Below are positions 15,738 to 23,323 of a stretch of DNA of 39,065 bases, piece by piece. The position numbers were made by a program, and so were the translations under genes. The notes below the pieces were generated by a model that saw only the letters and a list, made by a program, of their open reading frames with translations, was not told the origin of the DNA and did not search any database. The DNA is from Gp6-AA40 sp050742535 (lineage in GTDB: Bacteria > Acidobacteriota > Vicinamibacteria > Vicinamibacterales > UBA2999). Each line of letters begins with the position of its first letter. The first letter of the stretch is position 1. The stretch lies in NCBI GenBank assembly GCA_050742535.1, contig JBOGIQ010000015.1, forward strand, positions 1 to 39,065. Direction: 5' to 3'.

Positions 15738-16229
15738 ATGACTAAGCGCGCAATTCGAACCTTGTCAGCCGTTGCGGGCGTGGCCGCACTGGCGGTGATC
15801 TTTGCGACACCGGCGTTCCCGCATCACTCGTTCGCGATGTACGACCAGAACAAAGTGGTCACCATCACCGGCGTCGTCAAGCAGTACGTGCCGCAGGCGA
15901 ATCACGCCGAGTTCCACGTCTATGTTCTGGCGCCCGATCGAAAAGGATTGGAGAAGGGCAAGGACGGTAAGTACGTCGAGTACGGCGTGGAGATGGCCGG
16001 CACCGCGCAGCTCGAGCGCCAGGGCATCACCGCTCAGACCTACCCCGCCGGAACGGTGATCAGCTTCCGGGTGAATCCGCTTCGCGACGGCACCAACTTC
16101 GGCGCCCGCGTGGGCGCACTCGCGAAGTGCCCGGTGGACGCGGCAACCAAGAAACCGAAGCTCCCCGAAGCCGGCAAGCACTGCGACTCGGTGGCCGGCG
16201 TCACGCTCACCGGCGGCAACACCTTCTAA
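15738..16229 (+). CDS. DUF6152-like secreted protein
   Basis: 163 residues. The signal peptide ends near PAFPHHSF. The mature start, HHSFAMYDQNKVVTITGVVKQY, is the hallmark of the DUF6152 family, in which a His-His-Ser-Phe opening is followed by a beta-rich domain of OB-like size. The rest (NHAEFHVYVL, TAQLERQGITAQTYPAG, DGTNFGARVG) fits that length, with Cys in AKCPVD and KHCDS that could form a disulfide. The function is unknown; the N-terminal His pair could bind metal, which is a guess. It is second in the pair with the Trp-rich secreted protein. Confidence 0.8.
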   Translation: MTKRAIRTLSAVAGVAALAVIFATPAFPHHSFAMYDQNKVVTITGVVKQYVPQANHAEFHVYVLAPDRKGLEKGKDGKYVEYGVEMAGTAQLERQGITAQTYPAGTVISFRVNPLRDGTNFGARVGALAKCPVDAATKKPKLPEAGKHCDSVAGVTLTGGNTF

Positions 16230-16251
16230 CTCCTGCCAGCGTTGTAGTTGG

Positions 16252-16303
16252 GGCGAGCCTTTCAGGCTCGCCTCGCGAACCCGAAGGGGCCCGAAGGGTT
16301 CGC
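16252..16303. terminator. Two tandem hairpins downstream of the DUF6152 gene
   Basis: GGCGAGCCT-TTC-AGGCTCGCC (16252-16272, perfect 9-base stem) is followed by GCGAACCC (16275-16282) pairing with GGGTTCGC (16296-16303). They begin 22 bases after the stop at 16229 and precede a 170-base stretch without other signals. No long T-run follows, so they could be a weak terminator or a REP-like repeat. The next gene begins at 16477. Confidence 0.5.
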
Positions 16304-16476
16304 GCCACTCTCGTTTCTTCCTGGCTGTCCAAAGAGTCATATCAACGGATCCAGCCCTGCTGTACCTCACCACAGCGGCCGAAATCAGAAGCAACAGCAC
16401 ATGAGTGACTGCCGGAGGTTTCTCGCCGGTCTACTGTTTCGTCGCGCGACACGGTTCACTGGTGGGGACGTAAAGA

Positions 16477-18636
16477 ATGAAACCCGCGGCGGCTACCCTG
16501 AGCAAAAGCGCGCAGCCTGCGGCGGCGGCTCGCCGCGACGACGCGTCACGCGTTGAGGAATTCCTTCAGTCCCTGGCGCGCGCCGTTCGTCAGTTCCACA
16601 CCTACCCGGCCACCAGCCCCCGCTGCATCGACGCCGTCGAAGAGTCGCATCGCGCCCTCGCGCTGATCGAAGTCGACACACTTCCCTGCGTTGTCAGCCC
16701 GCACGAGCTTCTTGTCAGCGGCGCGGCCGTCGGCCGCGGCACGCTGATCGAGCAGGAGCTCGCCCGCCGGTTGTACGAAGCCCGCTGCCAGGCGCTCGAG
16801 ATCAACCGCCTCGCGACGCGACGCGATCTCGCCCGCTTCTGTACCGAGCTTGCCGCGCGACGCGATGGCACCACCGCAGCGCTCGGTGAGCGCCTGCAGA
16901 ACCACGGGGTCGAGCGCATCCAGATCAGCGCCGCGTTCGAACCGCAGATCCTCCAGGTCTCGGCTCCAGCGGCGATGAGCGCTTCCGTGGAACACGATCG
17001 GGAGCGCCAGGAGACGCAGCCGACGGCCGGACGCCTCACGCACCTGTATCCCGCCGACAAGGGCTGGGTACGCGTCGACCCCGGCGCCGCCACGCGAGGA
17101 GTCACGTTGTCCGGTCTGGCAGTCCTGGTCGAAGACCCCGCCTCGCTGGCCCAGATGCTCTCGAGATTGGTGAGCGTTCCCGGCGACGAGCCGCTCTCAC
17201 GAGGAGACGCGCTCGAACAACGGTGTGAAGACGTAGCCCGCCTGTACACGTCGCTCGAGCCTGCCGTCGCGCGCGCGCGATTCGCAAAGCTCGCGACCAC
17301 TGTGCTGTCGCTCGAACCGACGCAGCGCCGGCGCCTGCTGTCGGACACGGTACTTCCCGCCCTGGTGGACGGACGACCGGAAGGCGAACTGCTGCGCGAT
17401 TTTCCCGACGTCGATCTCGCAGACGCGCTGTCGCTGTTTCTGGATGTGGAAACGGCAGCTCCCGAACTGCTGACGACTGCACTCGACCGGCTGCAGCTCT
17501 CCCCGGCGCGGCGCGACGCCATGGGTCCGCTTCTGGAGGCGCGCATTCGCGAGCGGCAGGGTGCGGCAACCGCGGATAACCGCAACGACGCCGCGCTGCG
17601 CGAGCGCACCCAGCAGCTGATCCGGGTGGTGAACGGCGACGCCGCCTTCGACGGCTTTGCCGCCTTCGACCTGTGCATCGACGAGGCGACCGAGGGTCTG
17701 ATCGCCGGAACGGGCGATGCGATCGGCGCGACGAATCTCGCCGACGCGCGGTTGACGTACCTGTCGCAGCTGATCGTCCTGAATCCCAATCCGGAGGTGG
17801 CGGAACGGCTGCTCCGCGAGGCCGCGCGTCTGCTCGGGGAGCTCGAGAAGTCCGGCTCGTGGACTGCGTTGACGGCGAGGCTCGCCGCGCTGCAGCAGAC
17901 GGCCACGGGATTCCGCGAATCCCGGCCCGAGGTGTCCACCGCAATCGCCGCCGCCATCGAAACGTTCTACACGCCGGCCAGATTCGGCCGGCTGCTGACG
18001 ATGTACGAGGCGGGAGGAGACGAACGGGCGACCGCCAACCTGCTGATTACCGCGTGCGGTCCCAGCCTGACGGGCGCCGTCGTCCGCGGACTGCAGGATG
18101 CCGGAAGCGACAAGCGGATCCTCCAGCTGGTCTGCGACCATGCGCTCACCTTCGCACCCGCGCTTGCCAGGTCGCTCGACGAGTTCGCCGTTCCGCAGCG
18201 TGTGGCGGCCATCCGCGCGCTTGGCGCCGCCGGCTCCGGTTTCGAAACCCAAATCGCCAGGCAGCTGACACACCCGAGCGAGGCCGTGGCGCGCGAGGCG
18301 CTGCGTGCCCTGGGCCGCGTCGCGTCCGACGAAGCCGCCGAGTCCGTGACCCGGTACGTATTGCGCCAGGGCGCCTCCGCCGCCGCGGCGGCTGAAGAAG
18401 TGATCTGGCAGTTCTCCCCCGCCGCGACGCGCACCTGTCTGCGCAGTCTTCTGCGGCAGCGTCAGTTCGTCATGACAAACCCGGAGTTCACGCTGCGTCT
18501 TCTCCAGCGCAGCGACCGGTTCGAACCGACGAAGCTCTCCGACGTGCTGACGCCGTTGAAGTCGCTCCGCTATCGGTTCTGGAACCGCCCGCTGGCGAAG
18601 ATCGGACAGCGTGCGTCGGAGCTGCTGCAGCCATGA
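16477..18636 (+). CDS. Large HEAT-like helical protein paired with HD-GYP
   Basis: 719 residues, soluble, no signal peptide. After a low-complexity start (about 1-24), residues 29-150 read FLQSLARAVRQFHTYPA..., then a strand region ELLVSGAAV, a helix LEINRLATRRDLARFCTELA, and GVERIQIS. The same order of elements opens the HD-GYP protein encoded next, so the two probably share a module. The middle is Ala/Leu/Arg-rich and helical. Around residues 560-690 helical repeats of HEAT type appear (QRVAAIRALGAAG, SEAVAREALRALGRVASDEA). The stop overlaps the next start (ATGA), so the two are translationally coupled. It may be a scaffold or sensor partner for the phosphodiesterase; that is inference. Confidence 0.85.
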   Translation: MKPAAATLSKSAQPAAAARRDDASRVEEFLQSLARAVRQFHTYPATSPRCIDAVEESHRALALIEVDTLPCVVSPHELLVSGAAVGRGTLIEQELARRLYEARCQALEINRLATRRDLARFCTELAARRDGTTAALGERLQNHGVERIQISAAFEPQILQVSAPAAMSASVEHDRERQETQPTAGRLTHLYPADKGWVRVDPGAATRGVTLSGLAVLVEDPASLAQMLSRLVSVPGDEPLSRGDALEQRCEDVARLYTSLEPAVARARFAKLATTVLSLEPTQRRRLLSDTVLPALVDGRPEGELLRDFPDVDLADALSLFLDVETAAPELLTTALDRLQLSPARRDAMGPLLEARIRERQGAATADNRNDAALRERTQQLIRVVNGDAAFDGFAAFDLCIDEATEGLIAGTGDAIGATNLADARLTYLSQLIVLNPNPEVAERLLREAARLLGELEKSGSWTALTARLAALQQTATGFRESRPEVSTAIAAAIETFYTPARFGRLLTMYEAGGDERATANLLITACGPSLTGAVVRGLQDAGSDKRILQLVCDHALTFAPALARSLDEFAVPQRVAAIRALGAAGSGFETQIARQLTHPSEAVAREALRALGRVASDEAAESVTRYVLRQGASAAAAAEEVIWQFSPAATRTCLRSLLRQRQFVMTNPEFTLRLLQRSDRFEPTKLSDVLTPLKSLRYRFWNRPLAKIGQRASELLQP

Positions 18637-20024
18637 GTGCGATGGCTGATTTCGATCCAGGTCCGTTTCTGCGCGGCTTCGTCGCGCTTCGGCGCCTGAC
18701 CGGCATGTACCCCGCCGGTCATCCGGTCATCGCGCAGAAGGTGGATGAGATCTTCCAGCCCGTTCAGCAGCAGCTTGCGGCGAACGGCACGGTGACCATC
18801 GACATCATCCACGAACAGCTGCACGTCAACGGCGTCGTCTGCCTCAGCGACGGCGCCTCGTCCGCGCAGGCCGTGCGTGAGCTGTCCGAGCTCGGCGCAC
18901 ACTCGGTGGAAATTCGCGCCGGTCTTCAGCCCGACGAACTCCGCCGGGCGGCTGAATTCCTCGCCAGTGCCGCCGACGGCTCGACCGACGAACCGATCGC
19001 CGACCGGCTGGCCGCCGCCGGCGTGTCTCATGTGTCCTTTGGCCGGATCGTCGCGTTGGACACGCGATGGCGGGCGCCGCAATGGGAAGACGGTCCCTCC
19101 CAGCCGCTCGAGCCCTCGTACGGCGAAGCGCTCACGCGCGCCGAGCAGGCGTTCGATACGGTTGCGTCCGGACGCTCGCTGGACGCGGTCAACATCCGGC
19201 AGCTCGTGCAGCTGCTCATCGGCGAGGTGGCCCGAAGCAGCGCGGCACTCGCGCAGATCCTGACCCTGAAGGAGTACGAGAACCTGACCTACTGCCACTC
19301 CGTGAACGTCGCCATCCTCAGCCTGATGCTCGGCCATCAGCTGCGGCTGGACGACGATCTGATCACCGTGCTGGTCGAAGCGGCCCTGCTGCACGACATC
19401 GGAAAAACGCGCGTGCCGCTGGAGATTGTGCAGAAGCCGGGAGCGCTCGATCGCGCGGAGCGGAAACTGATCGAAGGACACACGACGTTCGGCGCCGAGA
19501 TCCTCGTCGACACCGTCGGTGTCCACCCGCTCGCGCCGACGGTGGCGCTCGAGCATCACCGCGGCATCAACGGAACCGGATATCCCGACCTCGGTGAAGG
19601 CGTCGTGCCGCACCTGATGAGTCAAATCGTTTCCGTCGCTGATATTTACGAGGCGCTGACCGGCGCACGTTCCTATCGCGAGCCGATGAAGCCGGAGCAG
19701 GCGTGCCTCGTTCTCGCGCGCGAGGCCGGATCGAAGCTGAACACCGCCTTTGTCAAGGCGTTCGTGTCGGCGGTCACGTTCTTCCCGGTGGGTTCGCTCG
19801 TCCGGACGAATCGCGACGAGGTGGGAATGGTCGTGCGAACCAACAGCAGAGATCCGCTGCACCCGGTGATCGCGCTCACCAACGACACATTCGAAGAAGT
19901 GCGCCAGCAGGTGGATACGTCCGAGCGTGACGGCGATGGCCGGTATCTCAGGCAGATCGTTCAGTCCATCGCCGGCCAGCCACGATCCTCCGAGCTGACG
20001 GCACTGCTTTCCACCGGCTCGTAG
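18633..20024 (+). CDS. HD-GYP cyclic-di-GMP phosphodiesterase-like protein
   Basis: 463 residues. An N-terminal module (residues 10-150, FLRGFVALRRLTGMYPAGHP...) resembles that of the preceding protein. The HD-GYP domain follows: CHSVNVAIL, LLHDIGK (about 253-258), GHTTFGAEIL, the GYP segment HHRGINGTGYP (308-318) and SVADIYEAL. The His/Asp metal ligands are kept, but the signature HHExxDGxGYP has Arg for Glu and Asn for Asp, so full activity is not certain. It should cleave cyclic di-GMP to pGpG or GMP. After the domain, about 70 residues (VGSLVRTNRDEVGMVVR) form a short C-terminal strand-rich unit. It is coupled to the HEAT-like gene by a 4-base overlap. Confidence 0.92.
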   Translation: MSAMADFDPGPFLRGFVALRRLTGMYPAGHPVIAQKVDEIFQPVQQQLAANGTVTIDIIHEQLHVNGVVCLSDGASSAQAVRELSELGAHSVEIRAGLQPDELRRAAEFLASAADGSTDEPIADRLAAAGVSHVSFGRIVALDTRWRAPQWEDGPSQPLEPSYGEALTRAEQAFDTVASGRSLDAVNIRQLVQLLIGEVARSSAALAQILTLKEYENLTYCHSVNVAILSLMLGHQLRLDDDLITVLVEAALLHDIGKTRVPLEIVQKPGALDRAERKLIEGHTTFGAEILVDTVGVHPLAPTVALEHHRGINGTGYPDLGEGVVPHLMSQIVSVADIYEALTGARSYREPMKPEQACLVLAREAGSKLNTAFVKAFVSAVTFFPVGSLVRTNRDEVGMVVRTNSRDPLHPVIALTNDTFEEVRQQVDTSERDGDGRYLRQIVQSIAGQPRSSELTALLSTGS

Positions 20025-20042
20025 CTTCCGCCGGCCGCCGTA

Positions 20043-20064
20043 GCTTCCGCCTTAAGGCGGAAGC
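20043..20064. repeat. Short palindromic hairpin, GCTTCCGCC variant
   Basis: GCTTCCGCC-TTAA-GGCGGAAGC, perfect 9-base stem, 18 bases behind the HD-GYP stop. The preceding bases 20021-20033 (GTAGCTTCCGCCG) nearly repeat the left arm, so this looks like one and a half copies of the unit. It is related in plan to the GTCCGCC hairpins elsewhere but has different stem bases. Confidence 0.6.
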
Positions 20065-20157
20065 CACTGATTCCGCATACTGCAGCGCTCGTGTCGAACA
20101 GCCGAGATCCTGTATGTGGCACTGCATCTTGCACACAGAGTCGATATGCGGGTCGAT

Positions 20158-20361
20158 ATGCGCCGTGGAAAGAAGCTGACCGCCATCCAGTTACTGGGAA
20201 TTTATCTATTTGCGGCGATCATCGGCGTACTCGGCGGCCGGATCGTCACGGCGGCGCGGGTATACGCAGAGCTTGGCTGGACTGCAATGTGGGCAGAGGT
20301 CGGTGCCTGGGGCCCCACCAGAATTGCCGAACCGTTGCGATTCGGCAACGACAAAGCCTGA
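20158..20361 (+). CDS. Small single-span membrane protein, doubtful
   Basis: 67 residues from the ATG at 20158, or 71 from 20146. A basic start (MRRGKK) leads into one hydrophobic helix (QLLGIYLFAAIIGVLGG), with a soluble tail rich in Trp and Ala. The positive-inside pattern is right for a membrane protein with a cytoplasmic N-terminus. No ribosome binding site is clear at any start. It converges on the metallophosphoesterase gene six bases away. A real small gene is plausible but not proven; no family is recognised. Confidence 0.4.
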   Translation: MRRGKKLTAIQLLGIYLFAAIIGVLGGRIVTAARVYAELGWTAMWAEVGAWGPTRIAEPLRFGNDKA

Positions 20362-20367
20362 GCACGC

Positions 20368-22233
20368 CTAACTCCTTGGCGCGATCCTGATCGGCGCCTC
20401 GCCAACGAGCTGCACGGGGATCGCTCCTTCTGCCGGCTCGAGATCCCCCGTGCCCGAGACCCGCCACCCGTCGCTCGGCGGCACGGTGGGAATGCCGATC
20501 GGATAAATCTCGAGGACGCCATCGGCGCCAACGTGCAGACGAAGGAAGCTCTTCGAATCTTCCAGGCGTTGTGACGAATAGACCTCGTTGACGTGCACAC
20601 CGCTGCGGCGGGCGGAGACGAGCAGATACACAGCGAACAGCAGGGCGCCGGTTCCGCCGCCAATGAAAAACATTTCGACCGTGAACAGGCCGACCTGCAG
20701 TAGCGAATCAACGTCCAATCCGAGCAGCCGAAGGTTCGTGACCGAGATCAGCCAAATGAGAACCATCGAGAGTACGACGTGCAGGAGGCCGTGGACGGCT
20801 CCCAGCAAATGATGCCGGGGGTCGTCCGCCGCGCGGTATTTCCAGAGGCCGACAACGATTACCGCGACGAAGACGACACTGGAAGGACTGTGGCGCAAGA
20901 CGTGCCAGAACGCAGTCCAGGCGTCGAGGAAATCGCCGGGATTCATCCGCTCCAGCGCGTTCATCAACGAAAGGGTGCCGTCGAGAGCCTTGCTGGCGCT
21001 TTGAAGGATCCAGGCAAAGAGAACGTAGCAGCCGCCGATGAACAACGTCAGCCCGCGATTCGCATACGGCAGCCGCAGCACGCCCCAACTGTGCCGGCGT
21101 GAGTCGTCGGCTGACGGGTATACCGCGGTGAGACGATAGGCCGCGCCCGTGGCGGTCGCCGCGCCCCGCGAAGACTGATCTTTGCCCCGCGCCGGCAGGA
21201 CCAATCGATCGGGGAGATGATGCGTGGGATAGAGATACGCTCCGCCTCCCCCGGCGGTGATCCGATGTGGTTTGCCGGCCGCATCCGGCGAGTAGTGGGC
21301 GAAATGGTGCATATCGCCCGCAATCGTCACAGCGAGATGCGCGCCGCAGTTCTCGATCAGCTGCTCGAAGTACGAGAGCGTCGCGAAGAGCTCGGGCTCA
21401 GTCCGCACCGTATCGCGGTGGTTGCTGCCGGCGCCGCATCGCACCCAGCTTGGCTGAGCCGTGCACAGGATTAGCTGCGGCACGGCATCGCCGGAGCTCT
21501 CTTTCATGGCCGCGGCGACCTCGTTGAAGAACCCCTTCTGCGGCTCGTCGATATCCGCTTCGAGCTGGATGTCGATCCCCCACAGCCACCAGTTATGCGG
21601 GAGCTTCAACGCAAAGTAGCTCCGCTGCTGCCACGTCCGCAGCAGCCCCAGCGTGCGCCGCTGGCAGAACAGCCGGACGAACGACGTGAGTCCGTCATAC
21701 CAGTCATGGTTGCCCGGAAGCACGAACAAGTCGGTTTCGGACGGCGCCGGCGACCGGCGCTGTCCCTCGAAGGCCTTGATGCACGGGTCGACGAGCCGTT
21801 TTCTATACTCCTCCCGCCGCGGTGTGGGGTACACCTGGTCGCCGCCGAACACGAGAAAACGTCCCGCGGGGAGCTGCGATGGCGGGGTCGTCTGCGTCCC
21901 GGCACGCCGCGGAACGTCCAGCCCGTTCCGGGCGAGCAGCCAGGCGACCGCATACGTCGGATTGAATCCGTCGCCGATGTCGGCCGCATAGTCGAACCAG
22001 AGATCGTCAACGCCGGAATAGTCGCGCGTCACCGCCCCCCGCCCCGGAAACAGGGCAGCCTGAACTTCGCGCTTGTCGGCGTAGTTGCCAAAGGTCGCCG
22101 CGAGGATTGCCTTCACCCCGGCTCGCACCAGTTCGGTCGGGGACAGCCAATCAACCATCGGCTGCGGATCCAGGCCGACACGCCGGGGAGCATTCGGGTC
22201 GCGTTCGATTGGCGCCCCGACCCCACCTCTCAT
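20368..22233 (-). CDS. Membrane-anchored calcineurin-type metallophosphoesterase
   Basis: 621 residues, last gene of the nine-gene operon. The N-terminal two thirds is a calcineurin-like phosphoesterase: the Asp motif DYAADIGDGF (Asp85, Asp88), GGDQVY (131-135), GNHDWYDG (174-181), and a late metal-ligand AGDMHHFAHY near residue 305. These supply ligands for a two-metal centre that hydrolyses phosphomonoesters or diesters. About four membrane helices follow (roughly 390-560), with a further soluble stretch at the C-terminus. There is no signal peptide, so the catalytic part is probably cytoplasmic. The start overlaps the App1 stop by four bases. A phospholipid-like or pyrophosphate substrate at the membrane is inferred from context only. 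Confidence 0.85.
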   Translation of the reverse strand: MRGGVGAPIERDPNAPRRVGLDPQPMVDWLSPTELVRAGVKAILAATFGNYADKREVQAALFPGRGAVTRDYSGVDDLWFDYAADIGDGFNPTYAVAWLLARNGLDVPRRAGTQTTPPSQLPAGRFLVFGGDQVYPTPRREEYRKRLVDPCIKAFEGQRRSPAPSETDLFVLPGNHDWYDGLTSFVRLFCQRRTLGLLRTWQQRSYFALKLPHNWWLWGIDIQLEADIDEPQKGFFNEVAAAMKESSGDAVPQLILCTAQPSWVRCGAGSNHRDTVRTEPELFATLSYFEQLIENCGAHLAVTIAGDMHHFAHYSPDAAGKPHRITAGGGGAYLYPTHHLPDRLVLPARGKDQSSRGAATATGAAYRLTAVYPSADDSRRHSWGVLRLPYANRGLTLFIGGCYVLFAWILQSASKALDGTLSLMNALERMNPGDFLDAWTAFWHVLRHSPSSVVFVAVIVVGLWKYRAADDPRHHLLGAVHGLLHVVLSMVLIWLISVTNLRLLGLDVDSLLQVGLFTVEMFFIGGGTGALLFAVYLLVSARRSGVHVNEVYSSQRLEDSKSFLRLHVGADGVLEIYPIGIPTVPPSDGWRVSGTGDLEPAEGAIPVQLVGEAPIRIAPRS

Positions 22234-23312
22234 GGATGGAGCGGCGAGCCCGCCGCGACGATAGTCGGGGCCGCGATGACGGTCATACCGGTCAGGCGTG
22301 CTGCGGCGTTCCGTCGGGCGTCGACGACGTCGCGAATCACGATCTCGCTGACCTGGGCAGGGAATCGGCTTCGGATCATGCTGTAGACCTCGGGGTCGCG
22401 CTCGCCGGAATCACCGATGAGGATGAACGTCCGGCGGGGGAAGCGCCTCATGATGCGGCTGATCTGAACGACCTTGTGGTTGAAGGTCCCATCGGCGCTC
22501 ACGAAGTTGCCGAGATCTTCGAGCGATCGGCTCGCCCTGAGCACACTGCCGCCGACAACCCGCATGTGGAAGGAGCCTTCAGGGAAATTGTTGTCCGCGA
22601 TGAATGCGGCCAGCGGCCGATAGAGCTGCCACGGTCCACCGGACACGTAATGAACCGCCGCCCCTTTCAGCCCGGCATATCGCGCGGCAAGCTCCGGCGC
22701 CGCGGCGAAGTCGCGACAGAATGTGTTGCGCGCGAGCACGCGTTTGCCGGCGGGGACTTCGGTGATCTTGATGGTGTCGTCGATGTCGGAGATGACGGAG
22801 ACACCGTTCGCCTCAAGGAGCCTGACGCGCCCTCGCCCCATATGTTCGTCGGCGGCAAACGTCAGCCAGCCATCCGTTGCACCCTGTGCGGCCAGCAGCT
22901 GCCGCGCCCTGACCGCGTCGATCCTGACGATGCCTTCCACGATGCCGGTGGAGTCCGTCCTCATGGTTTGCCCGGCCGCGTTCAGAACGCTGTACAACTC
23001 GCCTCGGTCGTCCCTCTCGAAGCGGATGCGGACGCGCTCGCGCGATTGATCATCGGCGATGAAATCCGCGATGCGCGCCGCGTACTTCGCGCGCTCGTCC
23101 GGGTTCCCGATGCCCAGCTTGTCGAGAAGGGCGTCAATGCCCAGCGCAGCCGCATTGCGCGGCTCCTGGACCTTCACCCGAACAGGGACCACCCAGGTCG
23201 ACCCGTCCAGGAATCCATAGCTGGTGACGAACACCGCTTCCTTGTCGTCCCCCGCTGACGGTGTCACCAGCAGGAACATGATGACGATCAGCAACGCACG
23301 CTGTCTGTCCAT
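22230..23312 (-). CDS. App1/DUF2183-family secreted phosphatase
   Basis: 360 residues from ATG 23312. An N-terminal signal peptide or anchor (LLIVIMFLLVTPSAGDD) is followed by about 145 residues without a known domain and then the DUF2183 domain: SDIDDTIK (Asp176-x-Asp178-Asp179-Thr180), which is the DxDxT nucleophile motif of HAD phosphatases, and LIGDSGERDPEVYSMI, its acidic last motif. In yeast App1 this domain dephosphorylates phosphatidic acid. The open frame extends upstream to 23561 but overlaps the neighbour's coding, so 23312 is preferred. It lies 11 bases behind the patatin gene and overlaps the metallophosphoesterase by ATGA. Phosphatidate hydrolysis on the outer side of the inner membrane is inferred. 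Confidence 0.88.
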   Translation of the reverse strand: MDRQRALLIVIMFLLVTPSAGDDKEAVFVTSYGFLDGSTWVVPVRVKVQEPRNAAALGIDALLDKLGIGNPDERAKYAARIADFIADDQSRERVRIRFERDDRGELYSVLNAAGQTMRTDSTGIVEGIVRIDAVRARQLLAAQGATDGWLTFAADEHMGRGRVRLLEANGVSVISDIDDTIKITEVPAGKRVLARNTFCRDFAAAPELAARYAGLKGAAVHYVSGGPWQLYRPLAAFIADNNFPEGSFHMRVVGGSVLRASRSLEDLGNFVSADGTFNHKVVQISRIMRRFPRRTFILIGDSGERDPEVYSMIRSRFPAQVSEIVIRDVVDARRNAAARLTGMTVIAAPTIVAAGSPLHP

Positions 23313-23323
23313 ACCTTCCCGCC

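Noticed and set aside
16602..17957. Minus-strand open frame of about 450 codons inside the HEAT-like gene
   Set aside because: Ser/Arg-rich composition without motifs; the plus strand encodes an operon member with coherent domains.
18570..19862. Minus-strand open frame of 430 codons over the HD-GYP gene
   Set aside because: The plus strand carries complete HD-GYP motifs; the antisense translation has no fold signature.
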